Assembly: GCA_029906195.1 (NCBI GenBank)
Contig: JARWSJ010000001.1
Location: 2,046,001 to 2,110,000 of the forward strand
DNA from: Chitinophagaceae bacterium 26-R-25
Lineage (GTDB): Bacteria > Bacteroidota > Bacteroidia > Chitinophagales > Chitinophagaceae
Direction: 5' to 3'
DNA length: 64,000 bases
The position numbers and the translations under genes are program-made. Of the stretch, positions 22,596 through 32,700 are shown in pieces. Positions within the stretch are counted from its first letter, which is position 1. Each line of letters opens with the position of its first letter. Below the pieces are notes generated by a model. That model searched no databases. It was not told the DNA's origin and saw only the letters and a list, made by a program, of their open reading frames with translations.

Positions 22596-24053
22596 ATGCA
22601 CGTCTAGTTGCTTACCGCCAGATTCTGATTGATTGCGAATAAGCGTTGTAGCGCCGCCTTTTAATGTTGTTTCTATTGGCTTATTTGTTTTCCATGCGCC
22701 TCTGGTGAAATCAGGAATATCCATTGACTTCCCGCGATTCTTTACTGATTGCTCACTTAACGGTGAAATGCAACTCCATAGTGCCGCATCATAAACATCC
22801 TGATCAAAAGCCAGGCCGTTGCGTAAACAATCAACCCATCTCCAATCCATTAAAAAGTCCATGCCACCGTGACCTCCAACCTTCTTCGCAATTTCTCCTA
22901 CATGTTTCACAATCTCTGGAGTGTATTGGTCATACATCTTTTTCATTTGCTCGGGCGATAGCCATTGTTCATCTTCAAAACTAATGCGTTCAGGCGAAGG
23001 ATATTTGCATGCTGTTCCTTTGGTGCCTTTTATAAGATGGATGCGGGAATAAGGATTAGGAGAAGTAACATCGTGCTGTATCATGATGGTTTTGCCATTC
23101 ATGGTTTTGACGATGCTTGTATTCATGTTGCCTCTGTAATGCTGATTCGCAAACTCGTTGTAAAAAGGATCTTTTGCCGCAAGCTCTTTTGCTTTTGCAG
23201 CCATCATAAAATCAACTCCTGACACAGAAACAAGATAATCCATCTGATCGCCGCGGTTAATATTCAGGCATTGCGCAACGGGGCCCAAACCGTGTGTGGG
23301 ATACAGATTGCCATTACGTTTTGCATTCTCCCGTAAGCGCCACATATCGGAGTAGCCGCCATCTTTTTGAAAATTCAATCCAAGAAGATTGTGTATGTAA
23401 GCGCCCTCTGCGTGAATCAGTTCTCCAAACAAACCATGACGGGTCATGTTCAATGTAAGCAGTTCGAAGAAATCATAGCAACAATTCTCCAGCATCATGC
23501 AATGCAATTTTGTTTTCTCAGATGTCTCAACAAGTTGCCAACACTCGTCGATGGTAGTGGCGGCGGGCACTTCAACGCAGGCATGCTTTCCATGATTCAT
23601 TGCATATACAGCCATGGGTGTATGTAATGACCATGGTGTGGCTATATAGATCACGTCAATGTCATTACTTTCGCACATGGCTTTCCAGCCTTCTGTGCCA
23701 GTATATTCTTTTGCTTTGGGCAATCCTGCCTTCGTCAAAATGTTTTGTGCACTGGTAACCCTGTCAGGATATTTATCACACAATCCGTTGATATCAACAT
23801 TTTCAATAAACGAAAGCCGCTCAACGGCACCGGGGCCGCGCATACCAAGCCCTATGATGCCCACCCGCACTCTTTCTAACTTTGGTGTTGCATAACCGCA
23901 CATGTTATGTAACTGCTTTCTTTTTCCTGAACCGTCTTTGGCTTCAACATCATCTGCCGATACAATCGCATTGGAAAACCCGGGCAGTCCTGTTGCGACA
24001 GCACCCGAAACAAGTCCCAATTGTTTTAAAAACTTCCTTCTGTTAGCTGACAT
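22593..24053 (-). CDS. GH109 family NAD-dependent alpha-N-acetylgalactosaminidase-like protein
   Basis: This 486-residue protein is of the Gfo/Idh/MocA type with a Tat-like leader (MSANRRKFLKQLGLVSGAVA). The Rossmann motif GIIGLGMRGPGAV is at about 65-77. The long stretch with GWKAMCE, EVPAATTIDECWQLV, MLENCCYDFFELLTLNM and YPTHGLGPVAQCLNINRGD matches GH109 very closely. GH109 cleaves alpha-linked GalNAc, as in blood-group A antigens and mucin glycans, by an NAD+ redox mechanism. The length (about 460-490) is normal. It is the last gene of an apparent operon running from SusC, 33 bases after GH89. Substrate is inferred from family membership. Confidence 0.88.
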   Translation of the reverse strand: MSANRRKFLKQLGLVSGAVATGLPGFSNAIVSADDVEAKDGSGKRKQLHNMCGYATPKLERVRVGIIGLGMRGPGAVERLSFIENVDINGLCDKYPDRVTSAQNILTKAGLPKAKEYTGTEGWKAMCESNDIDVIYIATPWSLHTPMAVYAMNHGKHACVEVPAATTIDECWQLVETSEKTKLHCMMLENCCYDFFELLTLNMTRHGLFGELIHAEGAYIHNLLGLNFQKDGGYSDMWRLRENAKRNGNLYPTHGLGPVAQCLNINRGDQMDYLVSVSGVDFMMAAKAKELAAKDPFYNEFANQHYRGNMNTSIVKTMNGKTIMIQHDVTSPNPYSRIHLIKGTKGTACKYPSPERISFEDEQWLSPEQMKKMYDQYTPEIVKHVGEIAKKVGGHGGMDFLMDWRWVDCLRNGLAFDQDVYDAALWSCISPLSEQSVKNRGKSMDIPDFTRGAWKTNKPIETTLKGGATTLIRNQSESGGKQLDVH

Positions 24054-24086
24054 AATAAAACATCTTTTTAAGTAAATATCTTCTTT

Positions 24087-26219
24087 CTACCTGAATATTC
24101 TTTTAATTGCTTCATCTGTTGAAGGATATGCTTTTGGGGCATTTGCTATCACTTCGTTTTGTGTTGCCCAGGCTCTTTCCCAGCCAAAATAATCAGGTGC
24201 TGTTGGCTCTTTCCCTCCCATTTTTCTACGCAAATAATCGAAGTACAGCTCCCATCTTTTTTTGTAGTAAGTCAGCATCATACCGGCCCACTCTTTATAA
24301 GCATATTCATGAAGATTGTCTTCATTACGATTATTTTCACCCCAATATGTTATCAGCATCATTGCATTGTGCAGGTTGTTCTTCTTCTCTTCAACAGTAT
24401 TGCCAGACCTTACAGCTTGTTTTTGATACGTTGTCAGACGAAAGTATTTGTGAGCATTCAGCAAGTTATTGGTTATATCATGCAATTGCAAAAATTCATT
24501 TGCAGTTGTGTTAAAAGCTGAAAGATCCCTTACTTTATACGCCTGCACCATTTTTGCAAATACAGTGTCTGCCCTGTTTGCCAATACCTGCCGTCCGAAA
24601 TTGATCAAGTCAATTTTATAGGTCTCACTATTTTTGAATTGATTACCAGCTTCGGCGAACAGCTTCACAGCCTGTTCAAACTTCGCTAAATCATACCCCT
24701 TCTTTAGTTTACCCCAACTAGATGTGGACTTGATTTCTATATTGGGCCTTGCGCACAAAACGCTTTCAGGAGGGCCTTCCTGGTAACCCGGATCACTGTA
24801 AATAGTTTGCAAAAACAGTTGCCATGCATCAGCAACGTTTTTGTTATATTTTCCGTAGCGGGCAACCACATAGGTGTTGAGCCATTCACTTGCATTTACC
24901 TGTTCTTTGTGCCAGCCCAATTCAAGAAGCATTTCGTAAGCCACCGGATTGTTGTTGATGCCTTCAGGCATAATTCCTACGCCCTTCATGTAAGATGCGA
25001 ATTCACCTGTAGATGCGCGATTCACTTCATTGGCAAAGCGTTGAAGCTTTCCATTTAAACCGGGACGCTCACCAAAATTTGTTACAGTGCACCAGATAAA
25101 AGGCGTGCCTTCATAGGCTTTACGCGTTTCCCAGTTATTGGTATTTTCTCCGAATAATTCCTGTATCAATAATAAAGATTTATCTGTTTCAGCGAGTAAT
25201 GCTTTTTTGGGATTGTCTTGCCAGCCCTGCAAAACCCATGTTGAACCTGGAAAGTTTTGCTGCATGGCACGTTGTATATTTAAACCGGCTTTTCCTAAAT
25301 CTACCCCTTCAATTAGACCACCCTCATGAAATGGATCGCCTGAGAAAAACTTAATGTCAGCACCATAGAGTTTTTTTGTTTCGTCATAAAAAACACCGGC
25401 AACCCGATTGAATTCAGGATCTGTTGGATCAAGAATTGATGGCCGTATGAATGCGCCCCATGTGCCCTGATTGGCAATGTGTGCCTTAATTTTTTTATCG
25501 AAGTTGTGGGGTACCATGCCAAAGAAAGCAGGCATCACAGGTTCTATGCCTAAGGATCGCATGCGGCTGATCATGTTTTTTACCAATGCCTTTCTTCCAT
25601 CGATCTGGCTCTGCGGCATGGGTCCACCCCATCCTTCTATGTTTCCCATCAGCCACCAGGCATTATAAGCGGGCCCGGTGATGAATTCGGTGATTTCCTG
25701 TTCTGTATGACCAAACTTTCTTAAAACATTTTGCCAAACAGCTTCTTCGCCATTTGCTATCAACATCAGGTTCACTCCGTTTAATGCCATCCAGTCCAGC
25801 TCCCGCTGCCAATCGTTCCAATCATAAAAGCTCATTGTATAATTGTATGTGCAGTAGTTGAGTGCATACCTATACTGCGCGGAAGCGGCGATGCTTACTT
25901 TACTCGTAACTTTGGGTAATGGCGATACAGGTGCAAGATTATCGCCCATGTGCGACATGCTGCGATTGCAATAGTATTTTAAATACCAGTTGAGTCCTGT
26001 AGCAGCAGCACTGGAACCCGAAGCTTCGATAACAAGTTTATTGCTTTTTGTTTGCAGTGTAAATCCTTCCTTGCCACTATTTTTCAACTCTACAAATTCC
26101 ACGTTGTTCTTTAACCAGGGGACCCGGCGTTCAATCAACCCTTTTACACCAGAAAAATCTGTCGCAAATAATTTTGCAGGCAGTAAAAATAACAGCAGGA
26201 AAAAAAGCTTTCTATTCAT
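24087..26219 (-). CDS. Alpha-N-acetylglucosaminidase (GH89, NAGLU family)
   Basis: This 710-residue protein has a signal peptide (MNRKLFFLLLFLLPAKLFAT), an N-terminal carbohydrate-binding-like domain, a TIM barrel and an all-helical C-terminal domain, as in NAGLU. Family stretches are YNYTMSFYDWNDWQRELDWM, MALNGVNLMLIANGEEAVW, MGNIEGWGGPMP, FSGDPFHEGG (bearing one of the catalytic glutamates of the family) and GIMPEGINNNPVAYEML. GH89 enzymes release alpha-linked GlcNAc from heparan-type chains or from gastric-type mucin O-glycans. No sulfatase or heparin lyase is near, so mucin-like glycans are the better guess. It is part of the SusCD operon, between the beta-helix protein and GH109. Confidence 0.95.
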   Translation of the reverse strand: MNRKLFFLLLFLLPAKLFATDFSGVKGLIERRVPWLKNNVEFVELKNSGKEGFTLQTKSNKLVIEASGSSAAATGLNWYLKYYCNRSMSHMGDNLAPVSPLPKVTSKVSIAASAQYRYALNYCTYNYTMSFYDWNDWQRELDWMALNGVNLMLIANGEEAVWQNVLRKFGHTEQEITEFITGPAYNAWWLMGNIEGWGGPMPQSQIDGRKALVKNMISRMRSLGIEPVMPAFFGMVPHNFDKKIKAHIANQGTWGAFIRPSILDPTDPEFNRVAGVFYDETKKLYGADIKFFSGDPFHEGGLIEGVDLGKAGLNIQRAMQQNFPGSTWVLQGWQDNPKKALLAETDKSLLLIQELFGENTNNWETRKAYEGTPFIWCTVTNFGERPGLNGKLQRFANEVNRASTGEFASYMKGVGIMPEGINNNPVAYEMLLELGWHKEQVNASEWLNTYVVARYGKYNKNVADAWQLFLQTIYSDPGYQEGPPESVLCARPNIEIKSTSSWGKLKKGYDLAKFEQAVKLFAEAGNQFKNSETYKIDLINFGRQVLANRADTVFAKMVQAYKVRDLSAFNTTANEFLQLHDITNNLLNAHKYFRLTTYQKQAVRSGNTVEEKKNNLHNAMMLITYWGENNRNEDNLHEYAYKEWAGMMLTYYKKRWELYFDYLRRKMGGKEPTAPDYFGWERAWATQNEVIANAPKAYPSTDEAIKRIFR

Positions 26220-26329
26220 TATTGCTTGTTTGTAATTTCCAGAATCTAATCTTAAAAATTGTTCAGTATTTTTTTTGCTTTTTGCAGCGTATGATCTGCA
26301 TTATTTTATATTAAGGCCTTGACTTAGAA

Positions 26330-26345
26330 CAGGCAAACTTGCCTG
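26330..26345 (-). promoter_or_regulatory. Small hairpin between the beta-helix and GH89 genes
   Basis: CAGGCA-AACT-TGCCTG is a perfect 6-bp hairpin in the 185-base gap, the widest within the operon after FecR/SusC. It may stabilise or partly end the upstream message. There is no strong T tract. Confidence 0.3.
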
Positions 26346-26404
26346 AAAACATTAAAACCACTAATTGAATAACCCAGAAATTAGTAACAGAAGTTTTCAT
26401 TTTA

Positions 26405-27958
26405 TTACTGTTGCGCGCCCTTGCTGATTTTGTTGTTTACAATTCGTGGATTGCGATCAATGTCTGTACTCCCATTGATGTCGGATGAGATGACTGTTCC
26501 CGTATTTTTTGCAGGAGATAAAGGTTGAATATGAAGATCAAACGCAGGTGCATTTGTATTCACCAATAATGGATCAATCCCGTTGATGGAAGAAACGTCG
26601 CAAGCGCTTGCTGTCTTCCAGGCATTGAAATTTGTATACCCTCCGGTTGTTGTGCCGGACTGGTCCTGCCATATCCATTTGGCCGTGCCGGTTGAGAAAT
26701 AAAGGTTGTTATCAATTACATTTCCGCTACCGGTTGCCGTGTATTTGTGAATAAAAACATCATTGGTTGGTGAGGCATAAATAATGTTGTTTTTGATCAC
26801 ATTGTTTGTGCAATTTTCTGTGAGCCTTATCTCACCTTCTACCTCGCCAAAATGCCCCAGTATCCTGTTGTTAAAAAGAAGCGTGTTGTTAACAACATGA
26901 CAGTTTATAGTGCCTCCGGTAGTATATCCCAAATAGCCGCCAAGGTATATGCCGGTAAGAAAACAGTTGTACACAAAGTTGTTTCGCACAATACAGTTTT
27001 CCGTGGGAAAGGCATTGTTTTCGCTCACGATACCAATACCTCTGTCAGTGTCATGTATCTTGTTTCTTTCCACCGTAATATTGCGTGCTCCATCAACATA
27101 AATCGCAATGGCACCATGGCCCAGCAGGTTCCCGATAGGCCCTGTAGTCATGTCTATATTGTACAATTCATTCTCAGATATCACTCCATTCCTGGCGTAG
27201 TTGTAAGAAGGATTTGCATTTGCCGCATAGCCACCGGCTGCATCTATTCCGATATTTTCAGCATTGTATATTTTGTTCTTCCTGATCGTGAAACCATCTA
27301 CATAACCATTAATTGTCAGGTTTTCGCTGTAGCCCGTATTACAATCGTGGATCTCGTTTTCTTCTACAAGAATGTCTTTCATCGCCACATCCGTATTGCC
27401 GAGAATTTCAATGCCATGACCGCTCCTTCCTTCTTCAGGTTTTACATTGTGTTCAATATTGTAGATGCGGTTTTTTCTGATGGTAATGTTCTTTGAACCC
27501 TGATCAACGACGATGCCGTTAACATTGGCCTGTGGTGTACTGCTTCTGAAATTACAAATATCAAAACCTTCGATTGAAACATAACTGATATTGCTGATAG
27601 TAACCAAAGCATCTTTGCCCGTAACGGAAAAAGAGCTGCCATCGATAACCGGTCGTTCATCCGGGTAGGCCTTTAAAGTAATGAGTTTATCAAGCCTGCC
27701 GGATTTTCTAAAAGCAACTTTTTCCTGGTATACACCTTCCCGTACAAATATGGTATCACCAGCCTTTGCTTTTTCTAAAGCGGTACTGATGCTTTTAAAA
27801 GGCTCATTCAAACTGCCCACATTGGCATCATTTCCATTCGTTGAAACATAATAGGTATATGCGCCTGATGTATTCGTATCAGAAGAACTAGTTACCTTTT
27901 TGCCACATGCGAGCAACAAAAAAGTAACTACTAAAAATTGTATTGGCTTTATTAACAT
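26405..27958 (-). CDS. Right-handed parallel beta-helix lipoprotein
   Basis: This 517-residue protein has a lipobox FLLLAC (Cys18). It begins its mature part with YYVSTNGNDANVGSLNEPFK, the motif that opens many DUF1565/NosD-like and chondroitinase-B-like beta-helices, followed by IFVREGVYQEKV. Many repeats of the Asn/Gly-rich beta-helix type follow (ITIRKNRIYNIEHN, ILVEENEIHDCN, GFTIRKNKIYNAEN, ITVERNKIHDTDRGIGI). Such proteins are polysaccharide lyases, hydrolases or binding proteins. I cannot see a catalytic triad that would fix one. As a surface lipoprotein within the SusCD operon it probably touches the target glycan. Confidence 0.85.
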   Translation of the reverse strand: MLIKPIQFLVVTFLLLACGKKVTSSSDTNTSGAYTYYVSTNGNDANVGSLNEPFKSISTALEKAKAGDTIFVREGVYQEKVAFRKSGRLDKLITLKAYPDERPVIDGSSFSVTGKDALVTISNISYVSIEGFDICNFRSSTPQANVNGIVVDQGSKNITIRKNRIYNIEHNVKPEEGRSGHGIEILGNTDVAMKDILVEENEIHDCNTGYSENLTINGYVDGFTIRKNKIYNAENIGIDAAGGYAANANPSYNYARNGVISENELYNIDMTTGPIGNLLGHGAIAIYVDGARNITVERNKIHDTDRGIGIVSENNAFPTENCIVRNNFVYNCFLTGIYLGGYLGYTTGGTINCHVVNNTLLFNNRILGHFGEVEGEIRLTENCTNNVIKNNIIYASPTNDVFIHKYTATGSGNVIDNNLYFSTGTAKWIWQDQSGTTTGGYTNFNAWKTASACDVSSINGIDPLLVNTNAPAFDLHIQPLSPAKNTGTVISSDINGSTDIDRNPRIVNNKISKGAQQ

Positions 27959-28005
27959 ACAGCAAACTGTTTATGCAGATCCAGTGGTGGGTTCAAGTGT
28001 ACTTC

Positions 28006-29298
28006 TTATTCTGAAACTATTTTTCTAATGCAGTTATTCATTTTATCTAACACATAAACAGTTCCGTTTTTATCAACTGCCACACCGGAAGGTGATTGAA
28101 ACAATGCCGCAGTTCCCATTCCATCGGCATAACCCGCTGTACCACTGCCTGCGAAAGTGCTTACTTTCCATGTGCCTGCTTCAATGAAACGAATGGATTC
28201 ATCCGGAGTGTGCCAGCCATAAGAGTTTCCTGCTATGTACAGATTGTTATCGTTATCAACTGCAATGCCCCATGGACTAGCAAATTGAGCTACTGATCCA
28301 GCTCCGTCTGCATATCCGAAAACGCCTGTGCCGGCAATGGTTGTACCCGCCCAAGTGCCTGCTGCATATTTTTTGATGAGATTGGTATTATATCCGGAGA
28401 GATATAAATTTCCCTGTTTGTCAAAAACAATATCGCCTGATTCCGTAAGACCAGAAAGAATCTTTGTACCGTCTGTGCAAACAACTGTACCAGCATCCTG
28501 GGTGGCATAATAAACTTTTTGAGTGGTTGGATCTACAGCAACGAACCAGGGCGCGGCACTTCCCCAGGCAATTGTTGTTGCTGTGCCATCAGGCGTTATT
28601 TTCCTGATATCCCAGTTAGCGGGATCGGAAGAATACAAGCTTCCCTGTGCATCAAGAGCCAGCCCATAAGGAATCGCAAAATTTGCTGCCAATCCTTTTC
28701 CATCTGCATAGCCTGACGCAATGGGATTGCCAACAAATACTGTCACATTGCCTGCACTATCTATCTTCCTGATGCAATGATTGCCAGGGTCGGCAACGAA
28801 CACATTCAACTTGTCATCAACTGCAATACCGGCGCTTCGCATCCATGCAGGATTGCTGAAGTTGAATTGCGCATCCTTTCCCTTGCCGTTCGCAAATCCG
28901 GGCGTCCCGTTTCCTGCAAGCGTAGTAATAGTTCTTGTGGTGGTGTAAACAAATGGCTCTACACTTGTAGACTCTGTGCTGTTGCCTATTTTTACCTCTA
29001 TCAGTCCCGACTTGCACTTCTTAGGAACTACTACCATTATTCCTGTGCTGTTACAGCTAAGCACTTTTACCGGCATTCCGCCAATGGTTACAGTTACGTT
29101 GGCTGTATCGCCCGTAAAGTTTTTTCCTGTGATCAATATTTCTGTGCCACTTCCTCCTTTTGTAGGATAAAATTTGTTGACCACTACCGGCATGGAAGCG
29201 TCATGTATATCAGCGTTGTCTTTTTTGCAAGCCGGCAGCAAACCAAGGGTTAGCAGGATGCAGGCTAGCAATGTATATTTAGTTATATTTCTTGTCAT
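28006..29298 (-). CDS. IPT/TIG plus NHL-repeat lipoprotein (copy 1)
   Basis: This 430-residue protein has a lipobox LLPAC (Cys24). It then has an IPT/TIG immunoglobulin-like domain at about 35-120 (FYPTKGGSGTEILITGKNF is the typical opening) and about five NHL beta-propeller blades. Blades recur as GIAVDDKLNVFVADPGNHCI, GLALDAQGSLYSSDPAN, GIAVDNDNNLYIAGNSY and GVAVDKNGTVYVLDKMNNCI. It sits where surface glycan-binding proteins (SusE/F-like) are encoded in SusCD operons, and I infer that role. The next gene upstream is a clear paralogue of the same architecture, 37 bases away, so the pair arose by tandem duplication. Confidence 0.88.
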   Translation of the reverse strand: MTRNITKYTLLACILLTLGLLPACKKDNADIHDASMPVVVNKFYPTKGGSGTEILITGKNFTGDTANVTVTIGGMPVKVLSCNSTGIMVVVPKKCKSGLIEVKIGNSTESTSVEPFVYTTTRTITTLAGNGTPGFANGKGKDAQFNFSNPAWMRSAGIAVDDKLNVFVADPGNHCIRKIDSAGNVTVFVGNPIASGYADGKGLAANFAIPYGLALDAQGSLYSSDPANWDIRKITPDGTATTIAWGSAAPWFVAVDPTTQKVYYATQDAGTVVCTDGTKILSGLTESGDIVFDKQGNLYLSGYNTNLIKKYAAGTWAGTTIAGTGVFGYADGAGSVAQFASPWGIAVDNDNNLYIAGNSYGWHTPDESIRFIEAGTWKVSTFAGSGTAGYADGMGTAALFQSPSGVAVDKNGTVYVLDKMNNCIRKIVSE

Positions 29299-29335
29299 AA
29301 CATTTTTGTTGAAGATTAAATAACCAAAGCAGCTC

Positions 29336-30733
29336 TTATTCTGTCACAATTTTTCTCACCATATTGTTTCCTCTATCGAGCACATAAACAGTTCCGTTTT
29401 TATCAACTGCAACACCGGTGGGTGCTTTAAACAATGCAGGCATTTTCGTTCCGTCAAAACTGTTTACACCTGCAAAAGTTGCAATGCCAAAAGAGCCATC
29501 AGTCGCACCGGCACTGCCGGCACCCGCAAACGTTGTCACGTTGCCTGTAGCTTTTTCAATAAAGCGAACACTCTGGTCCTTAGCATCAGCGGATGCTCCG
29601 GCACTTCCGTTTCCGCCAACGTATAAGTTGCCGGATGCATCCAGCGCAATGCCCCAAGGGTAATAGAATTGCGCACTAAGAGCTGAACCATCCACGTAGC
29701 CTGCTGTACCGCTGCCCGCAACTACCGTGGGGTTGCTCCAGTCATCCTTTTTATATTTGAGAATTTTATTTGCATCATGCCATACCAGGTAGAAATCTCC
29801 GTTCTTCTTATCCACCACCATTCCAGCGGACCATTTCACACCAGTAATAATCTGCTGTTTATCAGCAGGCGACGGACCATAATTTGTCATCGCAGATTTG
29901 TATATAATACCCGCATTGCAGTCGTTTAAATAAAGTGTATTATTAGCTTCATCGACTGCTATAGAATTCACACCGCCACCCCAGCCGAGATAATGCGCTT
30001 TGCCATCAGGTTCAAACATTACCATACAGCCCTGCCAATCATCGGTTACATACATGTTTCCCTTACTGTCCAGTTTCACATCTGTAGGCCGTACGACTGC
30101 ATTGTAAGAGCCGGCACCTCCATTATCAAGTCTCCAGTTGATGCCCCAGTCCGGGCTTGCTGTAGGATTGCCTGCAACCGTACTTACTTTTCCATCCGGT
30201 GAAATTTTTCTGATACATTGATTTCCCGGATCAGCTACATACACGTTCAATGCACTGTCCACATCAATGCCTCCTCTTCGCTCTTCACCCCAATCGGTAG
30301 TGAACATAAATTTCGCCTGATTACCAGGACCGTCCTGGTATCCGCGTTCACCGGTACCTGCGAGTGTTGTAACTGTGCGTGTACGCAAATACGTGAAATT
30401 GTTTTTTGTAATGATCGTGCTATCTCCAAGCGCAATGCTGATTGGACCTGAACCTATTGCCTTGTCCTTAGGAATGGCAATTAAAATCTGTTCTTCATTA
30501 GATCTTACAATCGGAATTTTTATTCCATTGATGGTTACAGAAATTTTTGAAGCATCGTACGGAAAATTTTCACCGTTGATCAATACTTCTGTGCCGGCAC
30601 CTCCCTGTTGTGGAGAGAAAGCAGACGCGCCGGCAGATTCCGGAGCAACGTCTTTATTTTTCTTGCATCCGGTTATTATGAGCGCCACACCAATTGCGCC
30701 AATCATCAGTGTGTTCAATATATTTCTTAACAT
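29336..30733 (-). CDS. IPT/TIG plus NHL-repeat lipoprotein (copy 2)
   Basis: This 465-residue protein has lipobox IITGC (Cys23), the same IPT/TIG opening (FSPQQGGAGTEVLINGENF) and NHL blades (GIDVDSALNVYVADPGNQCI, DVKLDSKGNMYVTDDWQ, GIALDASGNLYVGGNGS, GVAVDKNGTVYVLDRGNNMV). It is a paralogue of the downstream gene but about 35 residues longer, with inserts in the propeller. It follows SusD by 54 bases and is likely in the surface glycan-binding position of the transport complex. No enzyme residues can be pointed out. The role is inferred from position and lipidation. Confidence 0.88.
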   Translation of the reverse strand: MLRNILNTLMIGAIGVALIITGCKKNKDVAPESAGASAFSPQQGGAGTEVLINGENFPYDASKISVTINGIKIPIVRSNEEQILIAIPKDKAIGSGPISIALGDSTIITKNNFTYLRTRTVTTLAGTGERGYQDGPGNQAKFMFTTDWGEERRGGIDVDSALNVYVADPGNQCIRKISPDGKVSTVAGNPTASPDWGINWRLDNGGAGSYNAVVRPTDVKLDSKGNMYVTDDWQGCMVMFEPDGKAHYLGWGGGVNSIAVDEANNTLYLNDCNAGIIYKSAMTNYGPSPADKQQIITGVKWSAGMVVDKKNGDFYLVWHDANKILKYKKDDWSNPTVVAGSGTAGYVDGSALSAQFYYPWGIALDASGNLYVGGNGSAGASADAKDQSVRFIEKATGNVTTFAGAGSAGATDGSFGIATFAGVNSFDGTKMPALFKAPTGVAVDKNGTVYVLDRGNNMVRKIVTE

Positions 30734-30787
30734 AGTATTTTATTAGTTTTTACCTTCTGAAAAAATTACTACTGTCTCCCAAAACCA

Positions 30788-32680
30788 TTACCAACCGGGG
30801 TTTTGAACAATTGCATTGTCCTTATCGATATCGCTTTGATCGATAGGAAACATATACATTCTGTCACTCCAGTATCTTGTCTGGAAAAGTTTTCGTTGAT
30901 AAAAATCAGCGAATCCAAAACCCTGCCCTCCGTCATCAGCAGTAACGTTCATCCGGTATATCGCTTTTACATCGGTATCGCCCATCATCAACCTTCTGAT
31001 CAATGTAAAATACCTGTCGCCTTCAAAACACATTTCTATTTGTCTTTCACGGAGTATCACTTTTCTCATTTCAACCTGGTTGCCTACTGTTGAAGGATAA
31101 AGCGTTTCAAAATCAGGAAGACCTGCGCGTTCTCTTATTCTATTCAGGTATTTTAAAATGTCAGCATTTGAAGGATCGTACTCATTCAGCGCTTCAATAT
31201 AGTTGAGGTAAATTTCAGCTAAGCGGATATGTATAAACGGCCTGTAACCAACCTGCTCATTCCTTATATTTGATGCCGGATTAACTCCTTTTAAAGCATC
31301 GTAGCCTGTTATATCTCCATTGCCATTTATTTTTACACCTGACAGTCCTGAGTAATAAAACTCTGCTCTTCCATAGCCATCCTTATTTGCATCGGAAGAA
31401 AAATAATTTTTATCGTCTGCTGTAGTAGCCGGCAGCACAGGCTTTCCGTTGTATTGTATAGCCACATAAAATCTTGCTTCACGATCAACGTACATCATTG
31501 AATTGCCTTTTTTATATCCTCTGCTTGTATTGTCTTTGCTTGCACCCAATTTGTCAGGATCATCGGCTGTAGCAAAACCCGTTTCCGTATAACCTGACAG
31601 CGGATCTTCTCTCATCCTGCCATTACGCATATAGAAAGCATCAACAACATTTTGTGTAGCGTTCTGCATATTAATTCCTCCCGGATTTGGAGCACAACGT
31701 TTTTCCAAACCCCATATCCAGCCACTCCATGCAGCCGTTCCGTTTAATTGGGAAGAAAAAATTATTTCGGAATTTGAGGCAGTTAAAAATAAATCCCTGT
31801 AGGAAAGGTATGGTTCAAATTCAGCATCGCCTTCATCTAAGTTGGTAAACAACTTATACGTGTTTGCATCAATAATGTCTTTGGCAAATTTTGCTGCCCG
31901 CTTCCATTTCTCATCATCTTTTTGCAGAGGCGCCAATGCAGTACCGTCAGCATTTTTAAAATTAGAAAAGAGTTTGGTGTTGCCATTCCATAACGGACTT
32001 GCCGCCAGCAAAGCAACCTGCGATTTTACCGCCATGCATGCACCTTTAGTGGGTCTGCCCAGGTTAGCACTCGCGTCCCATGCCACGGGCAATCCGGAGG
32101 CTGCCTTATCCATTAGCTGATAGATATAACCAACACAGCTATCAAATGGTGCACGGGGATATTTGTTGTAATCTTCATTCAGGCTCAAAGTATGATCAAT
32201 CTTTACAAATGGTCCGTACTTGCGCAACATCTTCCAATAAAACCAGCCTCTTAGAAAGATGGCCTCTGATTTATACTGGGCCTTTAATTCATTGCTGAGT
32301 GCACTTGCAGGAACTTTATCTATGTTTTCTTCGAATACAATAGATTTTCTGATGGCAGCATAATCAGTGCCCCACTCGCTCCAGTAATAACTTTGAGCAT
32401 TCCAGTCGCCGGATATCATCTTCCTTACATTTACACCCGCAATAGAACAGGAAGTTTCATCGCTTGCACCCAGCACAGAATAATCGTCAGTAGGGCATTG
32501 TATATTGCCATAAATATTATTCAGATAAGCTTCGGCATTGGCCCTGGTTTGCCAAATCATGTCAGAGGTAAGCAAGTTGTCCGGCTTCTTATCCAGGTAT
32601 TTGGAACAACCTGTTGCTACAGTGATTAACATACAGCAACCCAAACTATATACTAGTATTTTGTTTATATCAATCTTCAT
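30788..32680 (-). CDS. SusD/RagB family nutrient-binding lipoprotein (locus 1)
   Basis: This 630-residue protein has a lipobox TVATGC (Cys25) followed by SKYLDKKPD, the usual SusD N-terminus. The SusD_RagB C-terminal part has VGYRPFIHIRLAEIYLNYIEALNEY and the YLNRIRERAGLP segment, with the FEGDRYFTLIRRLMM motif near the end. SusD proteins cap the SusC channel and capture glycans at the cell surface. It lies 20 bases downstream of SusC and is surely co-transcribed. The long length suggests a branched or complex ligand, but that is a guess. Confidence 0.95.
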   Translation of the reverse strand: MKIDINKILVYSLGCCMLITVATGCSKYLDKKPDNLLTSDMIWQTRANAEAYLNNIYGNIQCPTDDYSVLGASDETSCSIAGVNVRKMISGDWNAQSYYWSEWGTDYAAIRKSIVFEENIDKVPASALSNELKAQYKSEAIFLRGWFYWKMLRKYGPFVKIDHTLSLNEDYNKYPRAPFDSCVGYIYQLMDKAASGLPVAWDASANLGRPTKGACMAVKSQVALLAASPLWNGNTKLFSNFKNADGTALAPLQKDDEKWKRAAKFAKDIIDANTYKLFTNLDEGDAEFEPYLSYRDLFLTASNSEIIFSSQLNGTAAWSGWIWGLEKRCAPNPGGINMQNATQNVVDAFYMRNGRMREDPLSGYTETGFATADDPDKLGASKDNTSRGYKKGNSMMYVDREARFYVAIQYNGKPVLPATTADDKNYFSSDANKDGYGRAEFYYSGLSGVKINGNGDITGYDALKGVNPASNIRNEQVGYRPFIHIRLAEIYLNYIEALNEYDPSNADILKYLNRIRERAGLPDFETLYPSTVGNQVEMRKVILRERQIEMCFEGDRYFTLIRRLMMGDTDVKAIYRMNVTADDGGQGFGFADFYQRKLFQTRYWSDRMYMFPIDQSDIDKDNAIVQNPGW

Positions 32681-32700
32681 ATAATTTGCAATTAACAGGG

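Noticed and set aside
22593-24053. GH109-like protein as a plain sugar dehydrogenase
   Set aside because: The Rossmann motif alone would allow it, but the GH109-specific stretches and the operon context with GH89 favour the glycosidase.
26405-27958. Beta-helix lipoprotein as a definite polysaccharide lyase
   Set aside because: The fold is clear but no catalytic residues of a named lyase family could be identified by eye.
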